Positions 56,901 through 64,000 of a stretch of 64,000 bases of DNA are shown piece by piece (positions within the stretch are counted from its first letter, which is position 1; each line of letters starts with the position of its first letter). Both the position numbers and the translations under genes were made by a program. The stretch is from Pristionchus mayeri. Taxonomy: Eukaryota; Nematoda; Chromadorea; Rhabditida; Neodiplogasteridae. The stretch spans positions 15,532,365-15,596,364 of the forward strand of contig BTRK01000006.1 of assembly GCA_036245805.1 (NCBI GenBank), given 5' to 3'. The notes beneath the pieces were generated by a model, which had not been told where the DNA came from, made no database searches, and worked only from the letters and a program-made list of their open reading frames with translations.

Positions 56901-59900
56901 AAAATTGGTCTAATGTACATTGAGTACGTTTTGACGAGTACTTCTATATTTTTGGTTCGTAAGGCTCTGAGGATAGTGTGACTAGTAGTTTTGGCTTTAA
57001 TGGATACGGAAGTGCAATGATCGGAAAATGAGAGGTTTTTCTGGATAACAAAACCGAGGTCTTTCACTTTTTCTTTTTGTTCCAGAGTTGTGGTTCCTAT
57101 AGTATATGTTCGCTTTGTATTTGCTCTGCCTAGATGCAATGAGTTACACTTATGCGCAGCAAGAGGGAGTTGCCACTCTTCAGACCAGTTTACGATAGTG
57201 TCAATCGCAGCCTGTAGAGGGGCGGGTGAATTCCCCTTCCTAAAGGACCGATATATTTTTATGTCATCGGCATACATTCTTGCAACGACGCCGTGATTTT
57301 GTACTAGAGTAGGGATTTCTGAGGTGTAAATAAGGAAGAGCAAGGGGCCTAGGACTGAGCCCTGTGGGACGCCGCTAGTTACAGGCATTGAGGTAGAAAG
57401 CGCATCTTTTACTCTCACTTGGAATGATCTATCTGTGAGGTATCCTGCTATCCACTTGAATGTATTTTCGGAGAGACCTATATTGCTAAGCTTGAGTTTT
57501 AGTTTGGGATGGGATACTCTATCAAAAGCTTTTGTAAAATCAAAGTAGATAACGTCAACAGGTTTCCCATCACTAATCGAGGATGTCCAGTGTTCGAGGA
57601 CTTCGAGCATTTGGAGCTCACGCGATCGTTTCTTGCGGAATCCGTATTGCTCATCGGGGAAAATGTTTAATTGTTCGCAATGGTTGATAATAGATTTGCA
57701 CAAAATGCGCTCGAAAACTCGGCAAAAGAAAGATGTAATAGAGATGGGCCTGTAGTTTAGGGGATTGGAAAGGGGGGCGATTTCTTAACAGGAGTTACTA
57801 TGGAATGCCTCCAATGGGAGGGGACCGTACCAGATTGGTAGGAGATCCTAAAAATGATTTCAAGGGCTTCGGAAATGGGTACGGCAATTCGTTTTATGAA
57901 TGAAAGGTCAATGTTCTCAGGGGTTTTGCAGGAGGAGCGTTTCCATTTCTCAATAAGGGCGTAGATCTCGTGCCTAAGAAACTGGGGTTCTTCGTAAGTA
58001 CCTATATGAGGGAAGGCACCGGTATTTGGCAATTTTCCGTTATCGATTGTGAATACGCTTACAAAAGTCTCGGCTAGTAAGTTTGCTTTGCCTAAGTCAT
58101 CCATAACCAGAGTGCCATCAGCTCTCTTTAAGCCTTCGACTCCCTTGGATTTATTGGCACAGCGTTTCATAAAACGGAAAAACTTGTTCTTATCGTCGCT
58201 TTCAATCACTTTTTTCTCAATGGTTTTGTGATAACGCTGCAGCTCTTTGCGAAACTTTTTGTTGAGAGACTCGAATTCCCTTTCATCTCTTGTGTCTTTA
58301 CTATTTATCGATTTCTGCCAGGCATGGAAGCGCTTTCCTAAAAGTCGCTCAATATGGGGAGGGAGTTTACCATGAGAAAGGCTCACTTTGGTCCAAGGAA
58401 CATGCGTATCTATTGATTTCTGAATGACGCTTATCAAGAGGTCGTACATAAGATCGATATTTGCTATTTTTGAAAAGGCGCTTGTCCAATCAATGTTTGC
58501 TAATTGAGAATTAATGAGGTCATAATCAGCATTTCTGTAGTCGCGCCTAAGAGCAAAAGCGGGTGCCGAATGATTCATTACAAACTTGAATCCGACCGTC
58601 GAATGGTCAGACATTTCGAAAGGGGGGCATAATTCAGTTTGGGTGATGAGGCTGGGATGGTTACATAATACTAAATCAAGGATGTTTTCCTTTCTGGTAG
58701 GTTCTTTGACAAATTGGGCAAGTTTTGCTGAGTTACAGAGGTCAATGAATGATTGGGAGGGAGGGGTAACTGCAGTTGGCTGGGGAGTGGGGAAGATTGA
58801 CCAGTTGATATCGGGTATATTAAAGTCGCCAGTAACTATTGTTGGTTGGGGGCATGAGCAAAGGTCAAGAATTGACTTGGCAAGAGAGGCAGTTTGTATC
58901 GTACTTGCTTTGGGATTACGGTAGGCGCAGATAATCTTAATTAGGTCACCATTTATATCAACATCGACTGCTAATAATTCGTGGGATTCAGGTACGGTTT
59001 CATCAGCAATCTGTGCTGCACTTATGGAAGAATGTAGCATGATCGCTACGCCACCGCCTCTAGAGTTTCTATCTCTTCTGAACACATTGTAGTACTGATC
59101 ATGGTCACCTAGGAGAAGCGAGGTAGGGAATGTTGGAGAGAGCCCAGTCTCAGTGAGGCAAATCATAGTATACTTTTTAGAAAGGGTTTGCGAAAGATAG
59201 TGTAGTTTGTTTTGGACAGAGCGGCAATTGGCTAGAACTGCGGAGAATGTAAGTGAGTTTCTGTCTGAGTGATGTTTAGGCCGGCGAATCAATACCAGTT
59301 TCCCTGAGTGCCGAGATTGGGAGGAGCACCAACGTGAGAGATGAAGGGGTTGGGGTGCGAGTACTGGTAGGGGAAGGTTGTACTGGGGGTAGACAGGGGG
59401 GTGGTTCCGATATTGGGCATGGATGGGTCGATTCTGACGAGGGTGGGGGTGAGGACGATTCGGGTGGGCAGGGTTATGATTCGTAGTGGAGGAGATGACT
59501 GAATCGCGTCTGCTCCTTGCCCTGTTCCGAGGAGGGGCGACGTTGGTCTGGGGAGGACGGATCTGGCTGTGGGGTACGGTAGGACGGATCGAGGGGGTGG
59601 CTTCAGGACCGTTTCTCCCGCAGCCTCGACCAGGAATCTTCCGGCGAGCATCGTCCTTGTCGGCGAAAGAGGGGCGGATGTAAACATCCTTGAAGAACGG
59701 ATCACGGGAGACTCGATTCGCATGCTTAGAGAGCAGCATGCTTACGAGTTGGAAGTACGACCTTCGTCAGTCGACAGTGAGGCGACTCAATCTCTGCGGG
59801 TGGCATCCTGTACACTGAGACTGGAAGACAGGGAATTCCGGCCAGTGCAGTGAGTGTCACCACTTGATTGAAGTCCCTCCATACTTGCTTCTCGTGGCTG

Positions 59901-60745
59901 AGGGATGAATCAACAGGGAGGCGTGCAATAACCACACTCCTCTCGAGGTCAGAAGGTGTCTCGGGGGAGGGAGAGGGAGTGGCATCTGTCTGGGTTGCGG
60001 TAGTCACGGGTACGGCAGTATGGGTACTATCATTCATGGGGGAATCGTCAGCGACTACTTCGGGTACGTGAGGGAGGGAGGGAGGGGAAGGGCGCGTCTC
60101 CAACTCACGTATCCGCTCCTCGAGACTACGTGAGTACTTCTTCTCCTCCTCGACCGTGTTGTGGAGGCGGATGTAGAAGTTGAGGAGTTGCTCGAGGGAG
60201 GTGTCCACGAAGATAGGGCCGGTTTCCCGGTCTCCTTCCATTGCGTGTCGCTTAGGTCGCGGTGGTTGCGTGTTGTCGATGGTCGTTCCTGATGAGGATG
60301 GAGAGGCAGGACGAGAAAAGACTTTCAGAATGTTCATCTCATCTCACCGTTGCTGGTACCGATTCAGAAGGGGGCACAGTCGGTACGCTGCGCGAACTGG
60401 TTCCTCGCCGGGAGGAAGGGAAGAGGGCGAGGAGAGAGAGCACGCGAAAGTGCGAGAGCGAGGGAGAGGGAGACAGGGTCACCTCTCAGGATGAGGGAAG
60501 AGACTAGAGTCAATGTCAATTCGTTGTCTCGATTCTCTCATGAGAAGTTTGATAAGTTACATCTTGAGACGGAAAGTGATCGATACAATTGTTGTTTGAG
60601 ATATCATCAGGCATTGAATGAGGGGCTTCAGACTCATACTTTTCTCATGGAGAAGCCAGTTGATGAAGAGCCAAACGATGAACAGCCTCGACCTTCTAAT
60701 CACAATGCCTGGAGTAAACTTGTGCTATGCTGTATCGATTCTTAG
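41946..60745 (+). CDS. C2H2 zinc-finger protein, cluster copy 4, with nine repeat exons and two finger blocks
   Basis: A single in-phase chain can be drawn: 41946-42056, nine 39-codon exons (46905 to 48616), 50917-50976 (PPTKRAKVDKIE), finger exons 51128-51203 and 51321-51412, two more 39-codon exons (51506-51622, 54331-54447), a second finger set 55070-55163, 55289-55380 and 55564-55616, and the tail 60601-60745, about 669 residues. The first acidic start exon is missing, and the acceptor of 41946 is AATTAAG, so the 5' end is uncertain. Either this is one five-finger gene or two copies fused by loss of a tail, intergenic region and start. The finger in 51128-51203 has 11 instead of 12 residues between Cys and His. 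The finger at 55070 has 17 because of a 17-base direct duplication (GCACTATCCAACAAAGA twice). Three repeat exons lack an AG acceptor. The tail ends VLCCIDS. Introns hold foldback elements and LINEs. The intact reading frame across all joins favours recent or ongoing function; the finger defects argue against it. Confidence 0.5.
42157..46640. mobile_element. GGTTGATGCAAAAGTCTTG element, interrupted copy
   Basis: TAGGTTGATGCAAAAGTCTT at the left and a weaker complement (AACCTGATCAACCTGATA) near 46640. The body matches 23306-24110 of copy 1 but is split at about 42366-46230 by a large foldback. Confidence 0.6.
42366..46230. mobile_element. 3.9-kb foldback element with G7/C7 ends
   Basis: Ends TATAAGGGGGGGCT and complement. 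Arms of about 1.3 kb (42366-43705 and 44723-46230) are almost identical, as shown by mirrored frames at 43304-43510 (+) and 45066-45272 (-), and at 42653-42835 (-) and 45741-45932 (+). The arms contain clusters of AACTCAAAG/GTAAGAACTCAAAG repeats. The 1-kb loop has short open frames with no recognisable domain. Confidence 0.9.
46905..48616 (+). repeat. Tandem array of nine 39-codon exons (copy 4)
   Basis: 117-base exons at 46905, 47104, 47304, 47504, 47701, 47900, 48100, 48300 and 48500, a period of about 200 bp with introns of about 82 bp. Typical product: [20 protein letters not shown] then WRESNMHPVERLDPATMP. Units 2-5 and 6-9 form a higher-order four-unit repeat of 796 bp (units 1 and 5 share a GTGCGC donor, units 2 and 6 share an ACG in place of the acceptor). 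Units at 46905 (TTCG), 47104 (TACG) and 47900 (TACG) have lost the acceptor AG; all donors are kept. Confidence 0.95.
49008..50491. mobile_element. Foldback element of the CGCCGAAAGT family
   Basis: Ends CAGTCGCGCCGAAAGTCACC and complement; arms meet near 49665 at GTTTACCCCTATGGGCG. Mirrored frames occur at 48926-49192 (-) and 50309-50551 (+). Right arm contains a 161-bp direct duplication (49841 and 50002). Confidence 0.85.
49841..50162. repeat. 161-bp direct duplication in right arm of foldback
   Basis: TAAGTTATTTATGTCCAAAA starts each copy (49841, 50002) and both end in CTAGCTACTCTTTCCGAAT; copies are essentially identical, so the event is recent. Confidence 0.9.
52100..53995 (-). pseudogene. 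5'-truncated CR1-like LINE fragment
   Basis: The - strand encodes the C-terminal reverse-transcriptase half: YFDFAKAFDRVSHPKLKLKL, SGVPQGSVLGPLLFLIYTSE, then after an insertion the FRKGNSPAPLQAAIDTIVNW segment and a C-terminal region ending near 52191. It is about 90 percent like the longer copy at 56402-60500. The 5' break is at about 53995. Additional frameshifts lie near 53690 and 52700. Confidence 0.85.
52960..53316 (+). mobile_element. AGATCGAAAAGT MITE, copy C, inside LINE catalytic motif
   Basis: Ends AGATCGAAAAGTATTTAG and CATGACTTTTCGGTCT. GGCATACAT flanks both sides, a 9-bp target duplication as in Mutator-like elements. It separates the MYA codons from the DD codons of the YADD motif. 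Confidence 0.9.
54556..54636. repeat. Small inverted repeat in copy 4 intron
   Basis: CAAAATGGCAAAATTT on the left pairs with AAATTTTGCCATTTTG on the right around a GAAAAAAATCGAAA-type centre. Possibly a minor hairpin MITE. Confidence 0.6.
55640..56400. other. Intron stretch with short tandem repeats
   Basis: Three copies of a roughly 46-bp unit (TTGTCCATTTTTCACTTTTG with ACAATTAGAGCCGATTTCAG) lie at about 55915-56048, and a (TA)10 run at about 56381-56402 marks the 3' end of the LINE that follows. The sequence before 55740 matches the corresponding intron of copy 2. No gene seen. Confidence 0.6.
56507..59739 (-). pseudogene. CR1-like ORF2: endonuclease/reverse transcriptase with one frameshift
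   Basis: From 59739 the frame encodes a Pro/Arg-rich linker, then an AP-endonuclease: LANCRSVQNKL, CLTETGLSPTF, TIVTGDFNIPDINW and FEMSDHSTVGF. The reverse transcriptase starts with VPSHWRHSIVTPVKKSPPF. A one-base deletion near 57765-57780 (the truncated relative has one more base there and stays open) puts LNYRPISITSFF in another frame. That frame continues through YFDFTKAFDRVSH, SGVPQGSVLGPLLF and MYADDIKIYR to 56507. The catalytic residues are kept. About 1,070 residues would be expected without the shift. Confidence 0.85.
59726..60337 (-). pseudogene. CR1-like ORF1 (coiled-coil protein), split by a 16-base insertion
   Basis: 203 residues: an N-terminal Ser/Pro-rich part, a likely coiled coil (TVEEEKKYSRSLEERIRELE), a Thr/Pro-rich linker and a conserved C-terminal part (RLTKVVLPTRKHA). 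The natural continuation (NRVSRDPFFKDVYIRPSF) is in the next frame. Between them AAGCATGC is repeated 16 bases apart, so a short duplication explains the shift. The overlapping ATG at 59739 is then an accident rather than a true ORF2 start. Confidence 0.7.
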
Positions 60746-60834
60746 TGTCAATGTTCTGCTTCCATCAAGTTAAATATTTTGTTCTCTTAAAGATTTTACT
60801 ATATCTCTGTCACTATTTTTAAGTGTATCATCAG

Positions 60835-60840
60835 AATAAA
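60835..60840 (+). promoter_or_regulatory. Poly(A) signal of cluster copy 4
   Basis: AATAAA in the same CAGAATAAAACGTTCAACG context as at 34769, 90 bases after the stop. Confidence 0.6.
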
Positions 60841-60873
60841 ACGTTCAACGTTGTTAGTTGTTGTTCATCCCAA

Positions 60874-60892
60874 AGTCGTTGCAAGATCGACT
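60874..60892 (+). promoter_or_regulatory. Conserved intergenic stem, copy 4 to copy 5
   Basis: AGTCGTTGCAAGATCGACT, identical to the 25083 copy. Confidence 0.4.
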
Positions 60893-61033
60893 TGATTATT
60901 TTATCTTTGTGATATCGCTATCAAATATGTTTCTAGGTGGCTCGGATTAGGCTCTTTCACATTGAAAATGTGACAACCAGCCGTTTGTATCAATCACTCT
61001 CGTAATTCATTTGATTTGCAGCCTATTTCTTGT

Positions 61034-63612
61034 ATGATGGAGGAGGAGCCACTATTCGAGACAGTTCCATCAAATGAAAGCAGAGAAGAATCATTTGAAG
61101 TCATTGATGATATAATAATAACTGAGGCTTTCGGATTCGCACCTCCTTTTCTGGTAATCTCGATGTTTCGGACTAATATTTCCGAAACATCGAGCAAAGT
61201 AAACGTAAAATATACGGAAGTCTTGACTGGAGATGTTTCTGAATTCTTCCCTTCACTCAAAAAAGCGGAGCCAAATGCAGATGTGAGGGATCGTGATGAA
61301 AACACATTTTCAAGTTTTTTTCTTGATTTGAAATTAAGCTTCGTTATTGCTGTGAATATTTTCCAAAGCTACCTTATTGTATGTTAAACTCAGCTATTCT
61401 TAGCATTGATATTCTTTAGTAGTGTTGTTCCTGGTAGAAGTTAGGGTGCACATCGAGGGGGGGGGGGGTGGTAGGGTGCGCGAGAAAGCGGACATAGCAA
61501 GGAAAATGGAGAGATTGCGACACCGCTACCTATCCTACGCATGTTTCGAGTTCGGATTATCGCTATCGTGTTGACGTTGCTAGTCCTAGGTTTTCCAATT
61601 TTTCTATTTGGAATATATGTTTAGACGTACTGTCCTTCCACTTACACGTCTCATCCATACGATAATGCAATCCTGGTAACTTCTGATGAGGAGGAATCGA
61701 ATAAGGAAAATATGCCGGCGAGTTGAATTACATTGATTGTGGAAGTAGATTTGATGAGACGGGTGATTTTTTAACTAAAATGGAGATTATATTTTTCAGA
61801 TGTACTATCCGTACCCTGGCACTTCTCACCCATTGTATAACCAAAATAGTGCACCTTTCGATGTGAGAGAATCGAATATTGTCTCTGAAAATCTGCCCTC
61901 TGCGAATATTCCGGTGAGCTGAATTACATTCATATTTGACCTTGATTAGACTAGTCAGGTGAATTTTCACTGAAAAGGATTTCATATTTTATTTCAGACA
62001 CACCATCCATCACCTGGCAGTTCTCGCCCATTGCATAACCGAAATTTTGGAATCTTCGATGGGAGGGAATCGAAAATGGTCCCTGTTGAGAATCTGCCCG
62101 CTGAGAATATTACGGTGAACTGAATTACATTTATATTGGAAATTGATTTGATCAGAGAGATTAATTTTCACTGAATGGACATTATGTTTTTTTCAGACGT
62201 ACTATCGATCACCTGATACTTCTCGCCCATTGCATAACCGAAATATTGGAATCTTCGATGGGAGGGAATCGAATATGGTCCCTGTTGAGAATCTGCCCGC
62301 TGAGAATATTCCGGTGAACTGAATTACACTTATATTGGAAGTTGATTTTATCAGACAGGATAATTTTCAATGAATGGACATTATGTATTTTTTCAGATGT
62401 ACTATCGATCACCTGGCATTTCTCGCCCATTGCATAACCGAAATATTGGAATCTTCGATGGGAGGGAATCGAATATGGTCCCTGTTGAGAATCTATCCGC
62501 TGAGAATATTCCGGTGAGCTGAATTACATTTATATTGGAAATTGATTTGATCAGAGAGGTTAATTTTTCACTGAAATGAACACTAGGGATGGATAAACGG
62601 TTGTGGCCTCGTGGACAAGGGAGGGGGTCGCAGGGCCCTTAAACAAGTTGTGGGCCCCGCAAACTGCTAAAGATTGCCAACTCCGTCCCTCTCTCACCCG
62701 CCTCCTCCGCTCTCTCTCACCCGGCTTGGTTAGAGCGCACGCGAAGGAGAAGACGGGAAGGGTGGCGAGGGAAAAGAAGCGATGCGGGGCCCGTAACGGT
62801 TTTGCTTGTCCCACAACACCCCCCCCCCCTCTCCTCTATTAGAGGTTGCGTGTCCCGCAACCTCACAAGGTAGATTACGGGCCCCGCAACACCCGAATAG
62901 CCAGCACTACTGAACACTTTGAAAGTTTTCTAATTGAATTTATCAGATGATGAATAATTCATAGTACTAGGTCGGATGAGAATCGTTGTAAGAGAGCCCA
63001 CCGAATGAGAAATAAAAAAATATCTTTCTCCATTATTTTCAGAGTAGGTTCCCACGATGTCAAAACATATTTTGCGAAAATACTGCGTAGTAATATTCTT
63101 TTTCGTTCTCATTCCGGTGGGTTCTTATCCGACCTAGTGCCGTAACTCTTTTGCGAAAATGTTCGAAGTATCAATTTGCCAGATGCTAATGCCTCTTATT
63201 TAGTCGGTTTTTAGACTTGACTAAAGCGCATATTTGCAAACGTAGCAAACCAATCTTACTTAAGTTGTAATTATAATCGAATGCTTTTGCTATTTTATTT
63301 GTTTAGACCTCCATTGGATTTCCAAGCAACCCGCCGACCAAACGTGCGAAAGTCCAGGGAATCGAGGTAAGAAAACAGTTGATATGAGAGTCATTAATAT
63401 ACCTGTCTCTCGATCACTCCAGTGGGTTTCAAGAGGTTCATAAAAAACTGATGAACTTCAAAAAAATGAAAATGGATCGGACATTATTTCTTATTGGAGC
63501 CAAACTAATTTTCGTTGAGAAATCGTTTTCCTGCGAGTGCGGCAAGAAATTCAGCTGCAATGCCACTCTCAAGAGACATATGCGTACTCACACTGATAAT
63601 GACCTAATCAAG
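61034..63612 (+). CDS. C2H2 zinc-finger protein, cluster copy 5, 3' part incomplete
   Basis: Exons: 61034-61282, repeat exons 61625-61717, 61800-61913, 61998-62114, 62197-62313 and 62397-62513, the KRAKV exon 63307-63366 (PPTKRAKVQGIE) and a finger exon from 63530. The start MMEEEPLFETVPSNESREES follows a TTTGCAG acceptor, as in copy 2. Here the first two exons are fused: the intron present in copy 2 is replaced by about 60 in-frame bases (TEAFGFAPPFLVISMFR). The first repeat exon is short (31 codons) and has a GC donor. The finger reads CECGKKFSCNATLKRHMRTH, with one residue instead of two between the cysteines, and its usual ACTG|GT donor is mutated (ACTGATAAT), so the exon must run on to GTGAGA at 63613. 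Fingers 2 and 3 and the tail would lie beyond the mobile element that reaches the window edge. Probably damaged. Confidence 0.55.
61625..62513 (+). repeat. Tandem array of five 39-codon-type exons (copy 5)
   Basis: Exons of 93, 114, 117, 117 and 117 bases at 61625, 61800, 61998, 62197 and 62397, all phase 0 at both ends. The last three are nearly identical (SRPLHNRNIGIFDGRESNMV). The subfamily differs clearly from the copy 4 array, so each array has homogenised on its own. Confidence 0.93.
62584..62909. mobile_element. TAGGGATGG MITE, relative of 28258-28560
   Basis: TAGGGATGGATAAACGGTTG at the left and CCCGAATAGCCAGCACTA at the right; GC-rich core with GGGGCCC-like blocks. Same intron position as in copy 2. 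Confidence 0.8.
62970..63134. mobile_element. Longer GTCGGATGAGAA MITE
   Basis: 165-bp element with ends GGTCGGATGAGAATCG and TTCTTATCCGACC. Shares ends with the 75-bp hairpin family, and its left part matches 28612-28727. Confidence 0.8.
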
Positions 63613-63753
63613 GTGAGAAAAGTTGGTATGAGGGACGTTCAGTTACCCGTCTCTCGATTATTCCAGCGGATCTTTCAAGAGATTCATGCAAGTAAATCAC
63701 TTAATAAATTGAGAACTGATCATGCGTCATTTGTTATCATTAGGGTCAAACAT

Positions 63754-64000
63754 AGTTGTGCACGATACAATCGGGGGGGGGGGGGGGGAGCCCATCCGGT
63801 TGGGCACCCCCCCCCCTCGACGTATAGGGGGTCATGGTCAAAAATCGATCGGTAGGTCAAGACTAAGTACCATAACCAATCGATAGTACAGTACACCCTG
63901 ATACCGTATATGGATACCGTAACCCGCGAATATCGCAAACTAACTTTATTTTTAAAAAGTCCTGGCACCGTGCCCAATCGATTGCACAGTACCCAAATCA
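63754..64000 (+). mobile_element. Foldback element arm running off the window
   Basis: Starts GTTGTGCACGATACAATCGG with a poly-G/poly-C hairpin, then GGTAGGTCAAGACTAAGTAC, matching the left arm of 51723-54312 at about 95 percent. Located where finger 2 of copy 5 would be expected. Confidence 0.8.

Larger units (their letters stand above)
56402..60500 (-). mobile_element. Near-full-length CR1-like LINE
   Basis: About 4.1 kb on the - strand: 5' region near 60500, ORF1-like part 60337-59726, endonuclease and first reverse-transcriptase part 59739-57757, remaining reverse transcriptase 57703-56507, and a (TA)n 3' end near 56402. It sits in the intron between finger 3 and the tail of cluster copy 4. 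Confidence 0.85.

Overview
This is a eukaryotic, intron-rich window, most likely from a nematode. Short phase-conserving exons are joined by GT-AG introns with TTTCAG-type acceptors, and long stretches of the + strand hold one tandemly duplicated gene family. A rhabditid or diplogastrid worm fits best; the genus cannot be fixed from sequence alone. There are no bacterial operons, CRISPR arrays or rRNA genes, and no tRNA gene I can support.

Region 1 (1-15150) holds two ordinary single-copy genes on the + strand. The first is an MCM-binding protein gene (MCMBP family, fifteen exons, 1139-11120; its 5' end is not found). The second is a small gene for an ARL14EP/ARLE-14-like cysteine-rich protein with an AT-hook (12431-14945). 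Both carry odd minisatellites on splice sites: a 30-bp repeat that copies a 5' splice donor in MCMBP intron 2, and 26 copies of a 20-bp unit that copies a 3' splice acceptor in the last ARLE-14-like intron.

Region 2 (15150-20830) is a transposon thicket. It has a mariner with TA target duplication and TIRs, a decayed THAP-domain exon on the - strand, and two large foldback (palindromic) elements.

Region 3 (20490-63612) is a head-to-tail cluster of at least five related zinc-finger genes on the + strand. The typical module order is: short acidic start exon, acidic second exon, one to nine copies of a 39-codon phase-0 exon, a 20-codon exon with a PPxKRAKVE nuclear-localisation-like motif, then three C2H2 finger exons and a short acidic tail. 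Copy 1 begins with a THAP zinc finger instead. Intergenic gaps are only about 0.3-0.4 kb and contain a conserved short stem, so an operon with trans-splicing is possible but unproven. Copies differ by lost exons, altered finger spacing, premature stops and broken splice sites.

Almost every intron of the cluster is swollen by mobile DNA: large foldback elements (about 1.3-3.9 kb), several MITE families, an intact endonuclease/reverse-transcriptase LINE ORF (38283-41027, - strand), a near-complete but frameshifted CR1-like LINE (56402-60500, - strand) and a 5'-truncated relative whose YADD codons are split by a MITE. One hAT-like element with an exact 8-bp target duplication sits inside a coding exon of the THAP gene.
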